Of a DNA stretch of 27,272 bases, positions 15,985 to 25,099 are shown piece by piece. Numbering within the stretch: position 1 is the stretch's first letter; each line of letters opens with the position of its first letter. Origin of the DNA: JAFDBW01 sp963723355 (GTDB lineage: Bacteria; Desulfobacterota; Desulfuromonadia; Desulfuromonadales; BM103); the NCBI GenBank assembly GCA_963723355.1, contig CAVRQQ010000019.1, forward strand, positions 1 to 27,272. The letters are read 5' to 3'. The position numbers and the translations under genes were made by a program. The notes under the pieces are model-generated. The model worked only from the letters and a program-made list of their open reading frames with translations. It searched no databases and was not told the origin of the DNA.

Positions 15985-16026
15985 GTCAGGCGTAATCGAC
16001 CGGTTTACGAGGGCGATTAACCTGAC
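15985..16026 (-). promoter_or_regulatory. Long hairpin between the two PilZ paralogues
   Basis: Two perfect arms, GTCAGG/CCTGAC and TAATCG/CGATTA, separated by small bulges, form a 12-bp interrupted stem with a 15-base loop. On the minus strand it lies 27 bases before the start of PilZ copy 1, in its leader or in the tail of the copy 2 transcript. No T-run follows, so it is not a normal terminator; it may be an RNA structure in the leader or a protein-binding palindrome. The rest of the gap shows no gene. Confidence 0.45.
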
Positions 16027-16166
16027 CGGGCGTTGAAATAGTTCGGGGCTGAAAGTCCTTGTGTTTAGCTAATCAATATATCAACGTCGCTGCTGTTGCA
16101 ACGAAATTAAAAGTGCGTCGCGTTAGTTTAACCAGAGCTGAATTTGTCTGAAAAAAATCTGAAATA

Positions 16167-16832
16167 TTACCTTGGCAATCGTTGCAGCGGGGCCGGTGCA
16201 TTATCAAGGATATAGTTCCATATACAGTTCTGGGTGTTTTCGTCGATGGCTATAAACGTTGCCCCGATAACGGTGTGATGCGGGCTATTGTCGTCTGCCT
16301 GTTCCCTGGTCCAGACAATTCTGGCCCGGGTATATAAATGTTCAGAAAATACCGGAAAGGGAAACACAATATCAACCTCGGATTTTATCCGGGGGGGCTT
16401 GTCATATTCCAGCAACTCAATTGAAGCTCCTGCGGTACTTAAGTTCAATAATTTCCCTTTACACGTTCTTTTGCCATCCATGATCTCAACATGTAAATCA
16501 CCAGGGATTTCCATCCGGTAGCTGTTCCTGGCTCCGGCCAGCAACTCCTGGAGCGATGAGTAAAATTGTTCGAGGCTCTCAAGACTTTTTGGTGAGACCT
16601 CTTTGTTGTTGGTCATCAAAAGCAGCTCTTTTTCAACCTCTCTCAGGAGTTTCTGGAAGCGGAAGGTCCGATTGAGAAAGTCTTCCCGATGCATAACGAA
16701 AGACTTCGTCGAAACAAAAACATCCTTAACCGGGATGGTGCTTTTGCATTGATCACACTCAATCGTCGATAAATCAGCAAGAAATTGAGATTTGATAACT
16801 CCATCGCAATTTGGGCAATCCATCTGCAGCAT
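16167..16832 (-). CDS. Zinc-ribbon and PilZ domain protein (copy 2)
   Basis: A 221-residue paralogue of the 15304-15957 protein, with the same layout: zinc-ribbon Cys at 6, 9, 26 and 29; a helical linker with FRFQKLLREVEKELLLM; PilZ motifs RNSYR (R102, R106) and NLSTAG (130-135), and WTREQ and WNYIL in the C-terminal part. Positions of the motifs coincide exactly between copies, so this is a tandem duplication kept under selection. The two differ most in residues 75-92 and in the C-terminal tail. The start ATG begins MLQMDCPNCDGVIKS, with a purine-rich GGGGGTGTAG upstream. Two different copies may bind different partners or respond at different c-di-GMP levels. Confidence 0.85.
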   Translation of the reverse strand: MLQMDCPNCDGVIKSQFLADLSTIECDQCKSTIPVKDVFVSTKSFVMHREDFLNRTFRFQKLLREVEKELLLMTNNKEVSPKSLESLEQFYSSLQELLAGARNSYRMEIPGDLHVEIMDGKRTCKGKLLNLSTAGASIELLEYDKPPRIKSEVDIVFPFPVFSEHLYTRARIVWTREQADDNSPHHTVIGATFIAIDENTQNCIWNYILDNAPAPLQRLPR

Positions 16833-17045
16833 ATCTACACCCCCGGTTGATCAAATGGCATGACAACAAGGCGTACGTTAACATATTGCCAATCAGGTTC
16901 AAGCATAAATGCACGTCAAAGGCGGGTTCTTCATAATCACTCTGCATGACGGGCAAATCCCGTTGCATAAAATTCTTAGCTCTGTTCGTGAATATTGTGA
17001 AAATTCGACAAGCCTGAACAGCCCTGTATAATTCCATGCCCCTAT

Positions 17046-17198
17046 ATGGCCTTGGAGGAGCGATTGGCAGCAGCTCGACAGACAATGAATGCGGCAAAAT
17101 ACAACAAGGTGCTCTCGGCGGCGATGACGCTGACCATCAATGACCGCGAACACCTCTACAACGCACTCCGTGACACAACCTTCGCATTCCCTGGCTAG
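17046..17198 (+). CDS. Possible small protein or remnant, 50 residues
   Basis: The frame MALEERLAAARQTMNAAKYNKVLSAAM-like reads through LTINDREHLYNALRDTTFAF to a stop at 17198. The amino acid mix and codon use look coding, and the sequence LTINDREHLYNAL weakly resembles the N-terminal motif of some antitoxins. No clear ribosome site precedes the ATG, and the frame stays open 45 bases upstream to a TGA at 16998. It lies before the ParD operon. I do not recognise a family; it may be a truncated gene. The adjacent segment 16833-17045 holds nothing convincing. Confidence 0.35.
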   Translation: MALEERLAAARQTMNAAKYNKVLSAAMTLTINDREHLYNALRDTTFAFPG

Positions 17199-17268
17199 AA
17201 ATGCTGTGTGCCTCGACACTTAGCCCATAAACATCTCAGGCAAATGTGTTCACAGCCTCGACAATTTA

Positions 17269-17302
17269 TTGACAATTACCAAGAAATACTATAAATTGGT
17301 AA
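17269..17302 (+). promoter_or_regulatory. ParD operon promoter with operator palindrome
   Basis: TTGACA at 17269-17274 is followed at 15 bases by TATAAA (or TAAATT at 17 bases). A perfect inverted repeat, TTACCAA (17276-17282) and TTGGTAA (17296-17302), has its 13-base spacer across the -10 region. This fits autorepression by the antitoxin, as is usual for parDE operons. Confidence 0.6.
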
Positions 17303-17319
17303 CTCAAATGGAGGCCACT

Positions 17320-17562
17320 ATGTCTAAAAACACAAGTATTGTACTCGGAGAGCACTTCGAAAAGTTCATCACCCGCAAGGTTTCTGATGGTCGATTCTCT
17401 TCTACAAGCGAGGCCGTCCGGGCCGGTATGAGGCTACTTGAAGAGCACGAGACGAAGCTTGAGGCTCTAAGGCGCGCGATTGACCAGGGATTCTCTGGTG
17501 AGTTTAGGGATTTCGACATGAACAGAATCAAGCATCGACTGGCTGACAAGAGAAAAGACTAA
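17320..17562 (+). CDS. ParD-type antitoxin (ribbon-helix-helix)
   Basis: An 80-residue protein of the CC2985/ParD antitoxin family: an N-terminal ribbon-helix-helix DNA-binding part (TSIVLGEHFEKFITRKVSDGRFSSTSEAVRAGMRLLEEHE-like) and a C-terminal helical tail (LEALRRAIDQGF ... FDMNRIKHRL) that would wrap the toxin. GGAGG lies five bases before the ATG at 17320; an upstream in-frame ATG (17308) is inside that ribosome site. The stop overlaps the ATG of the downstream parE remnant (TAATG), typical of coupling. The operator-like palindrome just before it suggests it binds its own promoter. Its toxin is broken, so it would now be an orphan antitoxin unless the toxin frameshifts are errors. Confidence 0.9.
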   Translation: MSKNTSIVLGEHFEKFITRKVSDGRFSSTSEAVRAGMRLLEEHETKLEALRRAIDQGFSGEFRDFDMNRIKHRLADKRKD

Positions 17563-17869
17563 TGCGCCACATCAGAATTTCTGCACGTGCCGATGACGAC
17601 CTTGAGGCTATTGGTGATTACACCGAAGCTAATTGGGGCGTACAGAAAGAGTGGGGAATACCTGGATTCCATTACGCGGTGCGTAGAAATGCTGGCTGAC
17701 AACCCTCAATCGGGAATCTTGCGTTCAGAGTTAGGTCGACGGTCTGTATTTATGGCCACACGAAAGTCATCTCATATTTTACCGCTTTGACGATGATGCA
17801 ATAGAAATCGGTAGAATTTTACACTCCAGCATGGATGTCGTTCTCCGTTTGAGTACAGACCCTCAGTAA
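17562..17869 (+). pseudogene. ParE-type toxin with two one-base insertions
   Basis: The three frames read in order are RelE/ParE: first MRHIRISARADDDLEAIGDYT with EANWGVQK; then SGEYLDSITRCVEML with ADNPQSGILRSELG; then LYLWPHESHLIFYRFDDDAIEI with GRILHSSMDVVL, including the usual HLIFYR and ILHSSMD motifs. The first break is near the AAA at about 17642-17650, the second near 17738-17745 (CGACGG). Each is a net +1. Removing the two extra bases gives a 101-residue protein, the normal family length. It overlaps the antitoxin stop. ParE toxins poison DNA gyrase. Either it is a decaying toxin or the sequence has errors. Confidence 0.88.
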
Positions 17870-17899
17870 CACCATCTAAATGACAGACTGGAAAGCTTT

Positions 17900-17925
17900 G
17901 CCTTGCGGAATTCGCAGGGCTTTTT
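17900..17925 (+). terminator. Terminator after the parDE operon
   Basis: An 8-bp stem (GCCTTGCG with CGCAGGGC, one G-U pair) closes a GAATT loop and is followed by five T. It lies 30 bases past the parE stop. The next gene, on the other strand, ends at 18039; nothing recognisable is in between. Confidence 0.75.
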
Positions 17926-18038
17926 GATGTCATCGATATTTTCCACAATATAAGCATACGAGAGCCAAATTTTTATAAAGAGGATCTGGTGAATCCTTCA
18001 ATCCCGGATCGTCCGGCAATCGGGGCTTCGGATGTTGC

Positions 18039-19448
18039 TTATGCCTCAAAACTTTGCAGGGGCTCAGGAATGTATACATTTTTGAATCCCAGCTGATTGC
18101 GCAAGCCATCGGCCAGACTCTCGGTGGAGTCACCTTCACCATGAACGATGAAGGTCCGTTGCGGTTTCTTTTGCATTGCCCGTGCGAACTGAATCAGCCC
18201 GTCCCGGTCAGCATGGCCTGAAAAGCCTTCCAGCGACTCTATCCTGGCGTTCACCTTGAATTCTTCACCGAAAATGCGGACGGTCCGTGCATTTTCCACG
18301 AGCTGGCGGCCGAGAGTATTGGGTGCCTGCCAGCTGGTCATCAGTATGGTGTTGCGCTGATCGCCGATCCGGTTTCGCAGATGGTGGAGGATGCGCCCCC
18401 CCTCAAGCATGCCGCTCGAGCTGATGATTACCGCCGGGACTTTCAGGCTGTTGAGCGACTTGGATTGCTCAACGGACTGGGTGTACTTGAGACGGCCGAA
18501 ACCGAAGGGGTTGTTGTCATCGTCGCTCAGCAGGAACTCACGAATTTCGGCATCGTAAACTTCCGGATGAAGGCGGAATATCTCCGTGGTCCGGGTGGCC
18601 AGGGGGCTGTCGACGAAGATTGGCAAATCGGGGATCAATCCGGCGGTGTGCAGCTTATGCAAGGCGTAGACGATCTGCTGGGTCCGGCCAACGGCAAAGG
18701 CCGGGATCAGAAGCGATCCGCCACGACTGACGGTTTGATTGACGATGCGCTCCAGCTGCTTTTCCGATTCGGGGTACGGCGGGTGTGAACGGTTGCCGTA
18801 GGTGCTCTCCATGATCAGGATATCAGCGCCTTCGCTGATCGGAACGGGATCACGGATGATCGGGATATCCGGCCTGCCGATATCACCGCTGAACACAAGG
18901 CGTTGGCTGCGACCGGTCTCCCGGTCGTCAATCTCGAGAATGACGTGGGCGCTACCCAGCATGTGTCCGGCATCCACCAGGGTCAGCTCAACGCCGGGAC
19001 AGATTGGGTGCCGGCGGTTGTAGCTTAACCCCACAAACTGCGTCATGCCATTTGCCACGTCTGCCTTGGTGTAGAGCGGCTCAAAGGGCCGCTGGCCGTT
19101 CCGCTTGCGTCGCCGGTTGACGTACTCCACATCCTTCTCCTGTATATGGGCGCTGTCCATGAGCATAACCGCGCACAAGTCACGGGTTGCCGATGTGCAG
19201 TAGATGTCGCCTGAGAAGCCATTTTTGACAAGACAGGGGATGCGACCAGAGTGATCGATATGTGCATGGGAGAGGACCAGGCAATCAATTTCACTGCTGG
19301 GGAAAAATTCATTACGGTTGCGCTCGAACGCTTCCTTGCGCTTGCCCTGGAACAAGCCGCAGTCAAGCATGATTGTTTTGCCATTGACCTCGATCAGATG
19401 CTGTGAACCGGTGACCGTCCGGGCCGCGCCGTGAAAAGTGATTTTCAT
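18039..19448 (-). CDS. Metallo-beta-lactamase/beta-CASP RNA-processing-type protein
   Basis: A 469-residue protein of the COG1236 (YSH1-like) group with a metallo-beta-lactamase fold and an inserted beta-CASP domain. It begins MKITFHGAARTVTGSQHLIE; the metal site motif HAHIDH is at residues 61-66; GHMLGSAHVILE and VFSGDIG follow; the beta-CASP part has ESTYGNRSH, AFAVGRTQQIVYALHKL, DSPLAT and SGMLEGGRILHHL; the end has GFSGHADRDGL and FIVHGEGDS. Members are nucleases (mostly 5' or endo on RNA). The open frame continues upstream to 19544, but ATG 19448 has a good site TAGGAG and starts at the conserved N-terminus. A TATAAT hexamer (19525-19530 on the complementary strand) lies about 75 bases upstream. 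The substrate is not known. Confidence 0.92.
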   Translation of the reverse strand: MKITFHGAARTVTGSQHLIEVNGKTIMLDCGLFQGKRKEAFERNRNEFFPSSEIDCLVLSHAHIDHSGRIPCLVKNGFSGDIYCTSATRDLCAVMLMDSAHIQEKDVEYVNRRRKRNGQRPFEPLYTKADVANGMTQFVGLSYNRRHPICPGVELTLVDAGHMLGSAHVILEIDDRETGRSQRLVFSGDIGRPDIPIIRDPVPISEGADILIMESTYGNRSHPPYPESEKQLERIVNQTVSRGGSLLIPAFAVGRTQQIVYALHKLHTAGLIPDLPIFVDSPLATRTTEIFRLHPEVYDAEIREFLLSDDDNNPFGFGRLKYTQSVEQSKSLNSLKVPAVIISSSGMLEGGRILHHLRNRIGDQRNTILMTSWQAPNTLGRQLVENARTVRIFGEEFKVNARIESLEGFSGHADRDGLIQFARAMQKKPQRTFIVHGEGDSTESLADGLRNQLGFKNVYIPEPLQSFEA

Positions 19449-19597
19449 CGCTACTCCTATGTGTGAAGCGTCCAAGATGTTTTCTGCTGCTTGTTCGTTG
19501 GTGTAACATACAGCCAGAGATGTAATTATACCCTGTATTGACAATGGCTCCCTCGAGAAATTGTGGCCTCTCTGCTTTCAGGGTAAGGCTGTCGCCG

Positions 19598-19689
19598 AGT
19601 GTTCAAGCAAACCACGGGCTCTCTGATGAGGAGGGGGCGCGGCAGCTTGGTGGAGATGCAAAGCCCCGGCGATGGCTGGGACCTGACTC
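19598..19689 (+). promoter_or_regulatory. GEMM-like (cyclic dinucleotide) riboswitch candidate
   Basis: The plus strand has AAGCAAACC (19605-19613), then a hairpin region closed by CCAC/GTGG, then AGATGCAAAGCC (19654-19665), then CCGGCGATGGCTGG, which can fold into a small hairpin, then GACC. The three core pieces AAACC, GxxGCAAAGCC and GGGxxCC, in that order, are the core of c-di-GMP-I (GEMM-I) and the cGAMP type found in Geobacter; GAGT/ACTC could close the outer stem. The fit is imperfect: P1b has an extra base next to GAUG, and its loop is much longer than in known examples. The hybrid kinase starts 105 bases downstream, but no expression platform is clear. Confidence 0.4.
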
Positions 19690-19707
19690 CGATTTAATTT
19701 AAGCACC

Positions 19708-19750
19708 GACAATTTTTCTCCTGATCTTCGTGTAGAATAGGAAAATTGTC
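19708..19750 (+). promoter_or_regulatory. Inverted repeat around a -10-like hexamer before the hybrid kinase
   Basis: A perfect 9-bp inverted repeat, GACAATTTT (19708-19716) and AAAATTGTC (19742-19750), encloses 25 bases that include TAGAAT (19733-19738), a good -10 hexamer. No clear -35 is seen. It could be an operator of a repressor or activator for the kinase gene, 43 bases before its start codon, or a hairpin in its leader if transcription starts further upstream. Confidence 0.45.
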
Positions 19751-19793
19751 TGCAACCCATGCCAGTTGATTTCAATTCTCTCAGGGAAGTGCC

Positions 19794-21725
19794 ATGTCAA
19801 ATGTAGAAGAACGTTTCAGGAAAATGGTTGAAGAGTCGCAGGATTGGTTTTGGGAGTTTGATGAGAACGCGAACTTTACCTATGTGAGTCCGGGAATCAG
19901 GGATTTACTGGGTTATGAACCCGAAGAGTTGATTGGTGTAAACGCCTTTGACTTGATGGACGCTGATGAGGTGCAGCGTGTGCGCAGGCATTTTGACCCG
20001 ATCGCAAAAAAATACCTGCCATTTAAAAACCTGGAAAACGTAAATATTCACAAAGACGGGTATAAGGTTGTCATTGAATCGAGTGGGACTCCAATCTTTG
20101 ACAAAGCAGGTCGGTTCCGCGGTTACCGGGGCATTGATCGCGACATCACTGAGCGCAAAGCGACTGAAGAAGCATTGCGTCAGAGCCGGGCTAACTTGTA
20201 CGAAACCAAGCATATGGCCAAAGTTGGTAGTTGGCAGTTTGATATCGAAAACAACCGATTGACCTGGTCAGATGAAACCTATCGAATCTTCGGCTTAAAG
20301 CCACAGGCCTTTGACGCTACTTACGAGGCTTTTCTCGACGCCGTACATCCCGATGACCGTGCTTTGGTGAGTGACGCCTATTCCGGTTCCATCCGCAACG
20401 GGCAAAACGGTTATGAAATTGAACACCGGATCATCAGGAAAGAGACCGGTGAGGTCCGCTACGTCCATGAAAAATGCAGACACGAACGAGATGCCACTGG
20501 CACAGTCGTCCGATCGATTGGCATGGTGCAGGACATCACCGAACGCAAAGCAAGTGAAGTGGCCTTGCTTGCGGCCACCCAGGCTGCTGAGGCAGCCAAC
20601 CGTGCCAAGAGCCTGTTCCTGGCAAAAGTGAGCCACGAAATCCGCACTCCTTTAACGACAATTGTCGGTTTTGGTGAACTTTTGGAAGACGCCGGGTTGA
20701 CATCCGAACATAGAAAATACCTTGCTGCAATCAATGCGGCCAGCAACACCCTGTCATTATTGATCAACGATATTCTCGACCTCTCGAAGATCGATGCAGG
20801 AGAGCTTGTCATCAGGCAGGAAGATGTCCACCTGCGCAACTTGATTGACAAACTGGCTAAAAGTCAAGAACAGCAAATCACTAAACAGAACCTTTCGTTG
20901 AATGTCAGCATCGACGCTGATGTCCCTGATTTACTGGTCGGTGACCCGTTGAGGATTCAACAGATTCTGCTCAATCTGCTGGGCAACGCCATCAAGTTTA
21001 CTGAACAGGGGGCCATCAGCATTGATGTTTCCGTTGTAGAAGAAGGAGCCTTCAGAGTCCTTTTGGACATTTCTGTAACAGACACCGGGATCGGTATTGC
21101 TGCAGAGTTGTATGAACGGATATTTGAACCATTCGTCCAGGTTTTTGATGCAAACTCCCGCCATTATCGTGGCTCCGGGCTGGGGTTGTCGATCAGTCGC
21201 AGCCTTGCTGGCCTGATGGGCGGCACTGTCGAGCTGGAGAGCCAGGTTGGTACCGGCAGCACCTTTCATTTGCTCATTCCCTTGCAGAAAAAGACAGACG
21301 ACATCTCAGAGAGGCCTGTTCCGGAGATAGAGCCAATCTCAGTGAGTATGCCCGCTTTAAATATCCTGCTGGCCGAGGACAACCAAATCAATATTCAATT
21401 CATCAAGACGGTATTGGAGAATCTTGGACACAAGGTTATGACGGCCGAAAATGGCAAGGTCGCCCTTGATCATTTGAACACAAACGTTTTCGACCTGGTC
21501 CTGATGGATATACAGATGCCGGTGATCAATGGCATTGATGCGTTAAAAACTCTCCGTGAACTGGAGCAGCTCAGCGGCAAACACCTGACAGTGATTGCCC
21601 TGACGGCTTACGCCCTGATGGGGGATCGTGAGAAATATCTGAAGATGGGGTTTGATGGTTATCTGAAGAAGCCATTTACAACCAGGGAGCTGGTGAATGA
21701 GCTGGTACGGGTTGTGCCTGGTTGA
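19794..21725 (+). CDS. Cytoplasmic hybrid sensor histidine kinase (PAS-PAS-HisKA-HATPase-REC)
   Basis: A 643-residue protein without signal or membrane segments. Two PAS domains with PAC ends (about 1-121, ending RDITERKATEE, and 133-252, ending QDITERKASE); the H-box FLAKVSHEIRTPL with His281; HATPase with the N-box LLNLLGNAIKFT (Asn398), G1 VTDTGIGI, F-box IFEPFVQV and G2 GSGLGLSISRS (460-465); then a receiver domain (about 522-643) with acidic Glu528/Asp529, phosphoacceptor Asp572 in LVLMDIQMP, Thr604 and Lys626. All key residues are kept, so it is probably active. It senses a cytoplasmic signal through PAS; no ligand can be deduced. AGGGAAG lies before the ATG. No separate response regulator or output domain follows; the phosphate may pass to an HPt protein elsewhere. 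Confidence 0.95.
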   Translation: MSNVEERFRKMVEESQDWFWEFDENANFTYVSPGIRDLLGYEPEELIGVNAFDLMDADEVQRVRRHFDPIAKKYLPFKNLENVNIHKDGYKVVIESSGTPIFDKAGRFRGYRGIDRDITERKATEEALRQSRANLYETKHMAKVGSWQFDIENNRLTWSDETYRIFGLKPQAFDATYEAFLDAVHPDDRALVSDAYSGSIRNGQNGYEIEHRIIRKETGEVRYVHEKCRHERDATGTVVRSIGMVQDITERKASEVALLAATQAAEAANRAKSLFLAKVSHEIRTPLTTIVGFGELLEDAGLTSEHRKYLAAINAASNTLSLLINDILDLSKIDAGELVIRQEDVHLRNLIDKLAKSQEQQITKQNLSLNVSIDADVPDLLVGDPLRIQQILLNLLGNAIKFTEQGAISIDVSVVEEGAFRVLLDISVTDTGIGIAAELYERIFEPFVQVFDANSRHYRGSGLGLSISRSLAGLMGGTVELESQVGTGSTFHLLIPLQKKTDDISERPVPEIEPISVSMPALNILLAEDNQINIQFIKTVLENLGHKVMTAENGKVALDHLNTNVFDLVLMDIQMPVINGIDALKTLRELEQLSGKHLTVIALTAYALMGDREKYLKMGFDGYLKKPFTTRELVNELVRVVPG

Positions 21726-21911
21726 AGCCTGATCCCGGCATCCGAACCAGCGGCCCACGGCCCGAAGCAGGACGGCCGCGCTCGGCTGCCCCGCCCATCG
21801 ATACCCTCTCATGCCACGGCGGCATATCCTGAGAGACATCCTGAGAGGACATCAGCGTTGCAGAGGATCGCACCGGTACCAATGGCTTGACCGATATGCT
21901 GAATATGGGCG

Positions 21912-21944
21912 AAAAAAAGCCCCAACCGGTTCAGGCTGGGGCTT
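21912..21944 (-). terminator. Terminator of katG
   Basis: On the minus strand the 8-bp stem AAGCCCCA/TGGGGCTT encloses 12 bases (with a CC/GG inner pair) and is followed by seven T. It lies 24 bases past the katG stop and would end the leftward transcript; the hybrid kinase gene converges from the other side, ending at 21725. Confidence 0.85.
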
Positions 21945-21967
21945 GATGAAGATTGACAAGGTCACGG

Positions 21968-24163
<2,196 letters not shown>

Positions 24164-24306
24164 AACGCTTCCTCCTTTTGGTGTATGAACTTGTTCACTG
24201 TTGCACGTAGAGTTTGGCCGTTCTCGCCAGAATCCAGTCGTCCAGAGGAAGAGTTGAAACCTGGCACCAGCCTGTTCAGAAAAGCAAACTGGTTAGAAAC
24301 ATTTTA

Positions 24307-24334
24307 CTTCTACCACAGCCTAAAGTTTTGTCAA
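24307..24334 (-). promoter_or_regulatory. katG promoter
   Basis: On the minus strand, TTGACA (24334-24329), 16 bases, TAGAAG (24312-24307; four of six -10 bases). It would start transcription about 140 bases before the katG start codon. A PerR-like palindrome lies three bases upstream of the -35. Confidence 0.6.
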
Positions 24335-24336
24335 TA

Positions 24337-24361
24337 CTTATAGATAATAATTATCCATAAG
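24337..24361. promoter_or_regulatory. PerR/Fur-type operator upstream of katG
   Basis: The core GATAATAATTATC (24343-24355) is a perfect 6-1-6 palindrome; outside it CTTAT (24337-24341) and ATAAG (24357-24361) match too, giving a 12-1-12 palindrome with one mismatched pair. The ATAATnATTAT centre is the core of the PerR box. It abuts the katG promoter, with perR itself upstream. Repression by PerR when iron or manganese is bound, relieved by peroxide, is inferred from this arrangement. Confidence 0.75.
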
Positions 24362-24375
24362 GGTTTAAAAAATAT

Positions 24376-24819
24376 TTAGTGGGCTAACTTCTGACAGGAA
24401 GGACAGACACCAAAGAACTCGACCTGATGCGAATCGATGCGGTAGCCTGTTGTCTTGGCGACTTCAGCGGCCATTCGATCGAGCTGGCTGACTTCGGGAT
24501 CGGTGATCTTGTTACATTGGGTACAAATCAGATGAGGATGAGGATAGGGCCTGTTGCCATCGTACCGGTTGCCTCCATCAGCGAAACTGATCTCGAGGAT
24601 TTCACCGATCTCTTTGAGCAGGTTCACTGTTTTATAAACCGTCGCCAGGCTGGTCGTGGGGAAGTTCACTTTGACTTCTTCATAGACCTGCTCAACACCC
24701 GGGTGGTCCTGGCGTTGAAGAAAGGCCTTGAGGATAGCTATGCGCTGCGGCGTGATGCGGAATTCGCGTTGGCGCAGCTTGGTCAGGATTTCATCCAATC
24801 GCTTCTGAATATCGTTCAC
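24376..24819 (-). CDS. perR: Peroxide-responsive Fur-family repressor PerR
   Basis: A 147-residue Fur-family regulator. The winged helix includes RITPQRIAILKAF and SLATVYKTVNLLKEIG (recognition helix). Sensing residues resemble PerR: His39, Asp87 (NRYD), His94 and His96 (PHPHLIC) and Asp107 (KITDP), where Fur usually has Glu. A structural zinc site is formed by CxxC at 99/102 and 139/142. Peroxide would oxidise a histidine at the iron site and release DNA. GTG at 24819 is the start, with AGGA ten bases upstream. katG follows in the same direction; no terminator separates them, so read-through is possible. A palindrome at its own promoter suggests autoregulation. PerR versus another Fur subtype is inferred from Asp107 and the katG link. 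Confidence 0.93.
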   Translation of the reverse strand: MNDIQKRLDEILTKLRQREFRITPQRIAILKAFLQRQDHPGVEQVYEEVKVNFPTTSLATVYKTVNLLKEIGEILEISFADGGNRYDGNRPYPHPHLICTQCNKITDPEVSQLDRMAAEVAKTTGYRIDSHQVEFFGVCPSCQKLAH

Positions 24820-24854
24820 TTTGGCTTTTCCTGTTCATGGCACCTTGCAGAAAA

Positions 24855-24896
24855 TGATTGTTAATAAACAATCACAAATAGCAGACGGTATGTCAA
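24855..24896 (-). promoter_or_regulatory. perR promoter with autoregulatory palindrome
   Basis: On the minus strand, TTGACA (24896-24891), 17 bases, GATTGT (24873-24868, three of six -10 bases). Over the -10 lies a perfect palindrome, TGATTGTT and AACAATCA with a 4-base centre (24855-24874), 36 bases before the perR start. Its sequence differs from the katG operator core but has the size of a Fur-family site. Autorepression is an inference. Confidence 0.5.
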
Positions 24897-25099
24897 GTCG
24901 CCATTACAAGCGATCCCCTGCTCACGAAGCAGTGGTGTACGCTTCGTTTCACTCTCTGGTACGCTTAAATCCCAGAGCTGAAATCATCCAAATCACTTTC
25001 TGAATGAACACCAGTGTAGAGTGTTCACAAAATAAATTCTGTAGCGTGCCTGCTAAATGCCCTGGCATCACAATTCCCGAATCCTTTTGTAGCCTTTTG
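24897..25099. other. Intergenic stretch, nothing recognised
   Basis: Between the perR promoter and the 25100 lipoprotein stop. It is AT-rich compared with the katG region and has only short open frames that look non-coding; no hairpin with a T-run, repeat or RNA was found. It may be the left edge of an acquired segment. Confidence 0.4.

Noticed and set aside
19578..19775. Minus-strand open frame of 65 residues upstream of the hybrid kinase
   Set aside because: Composition is not protein-like, there is no ribosome site, and the sequence holds the riboswitch-like core and the inverted repeat.
21800..21860. Short direct repeat of TCCTGAGAG downstream of the hybrid kinase
   Set aside because: Two units only, with no other element; too short to support a repeat or attachment site.
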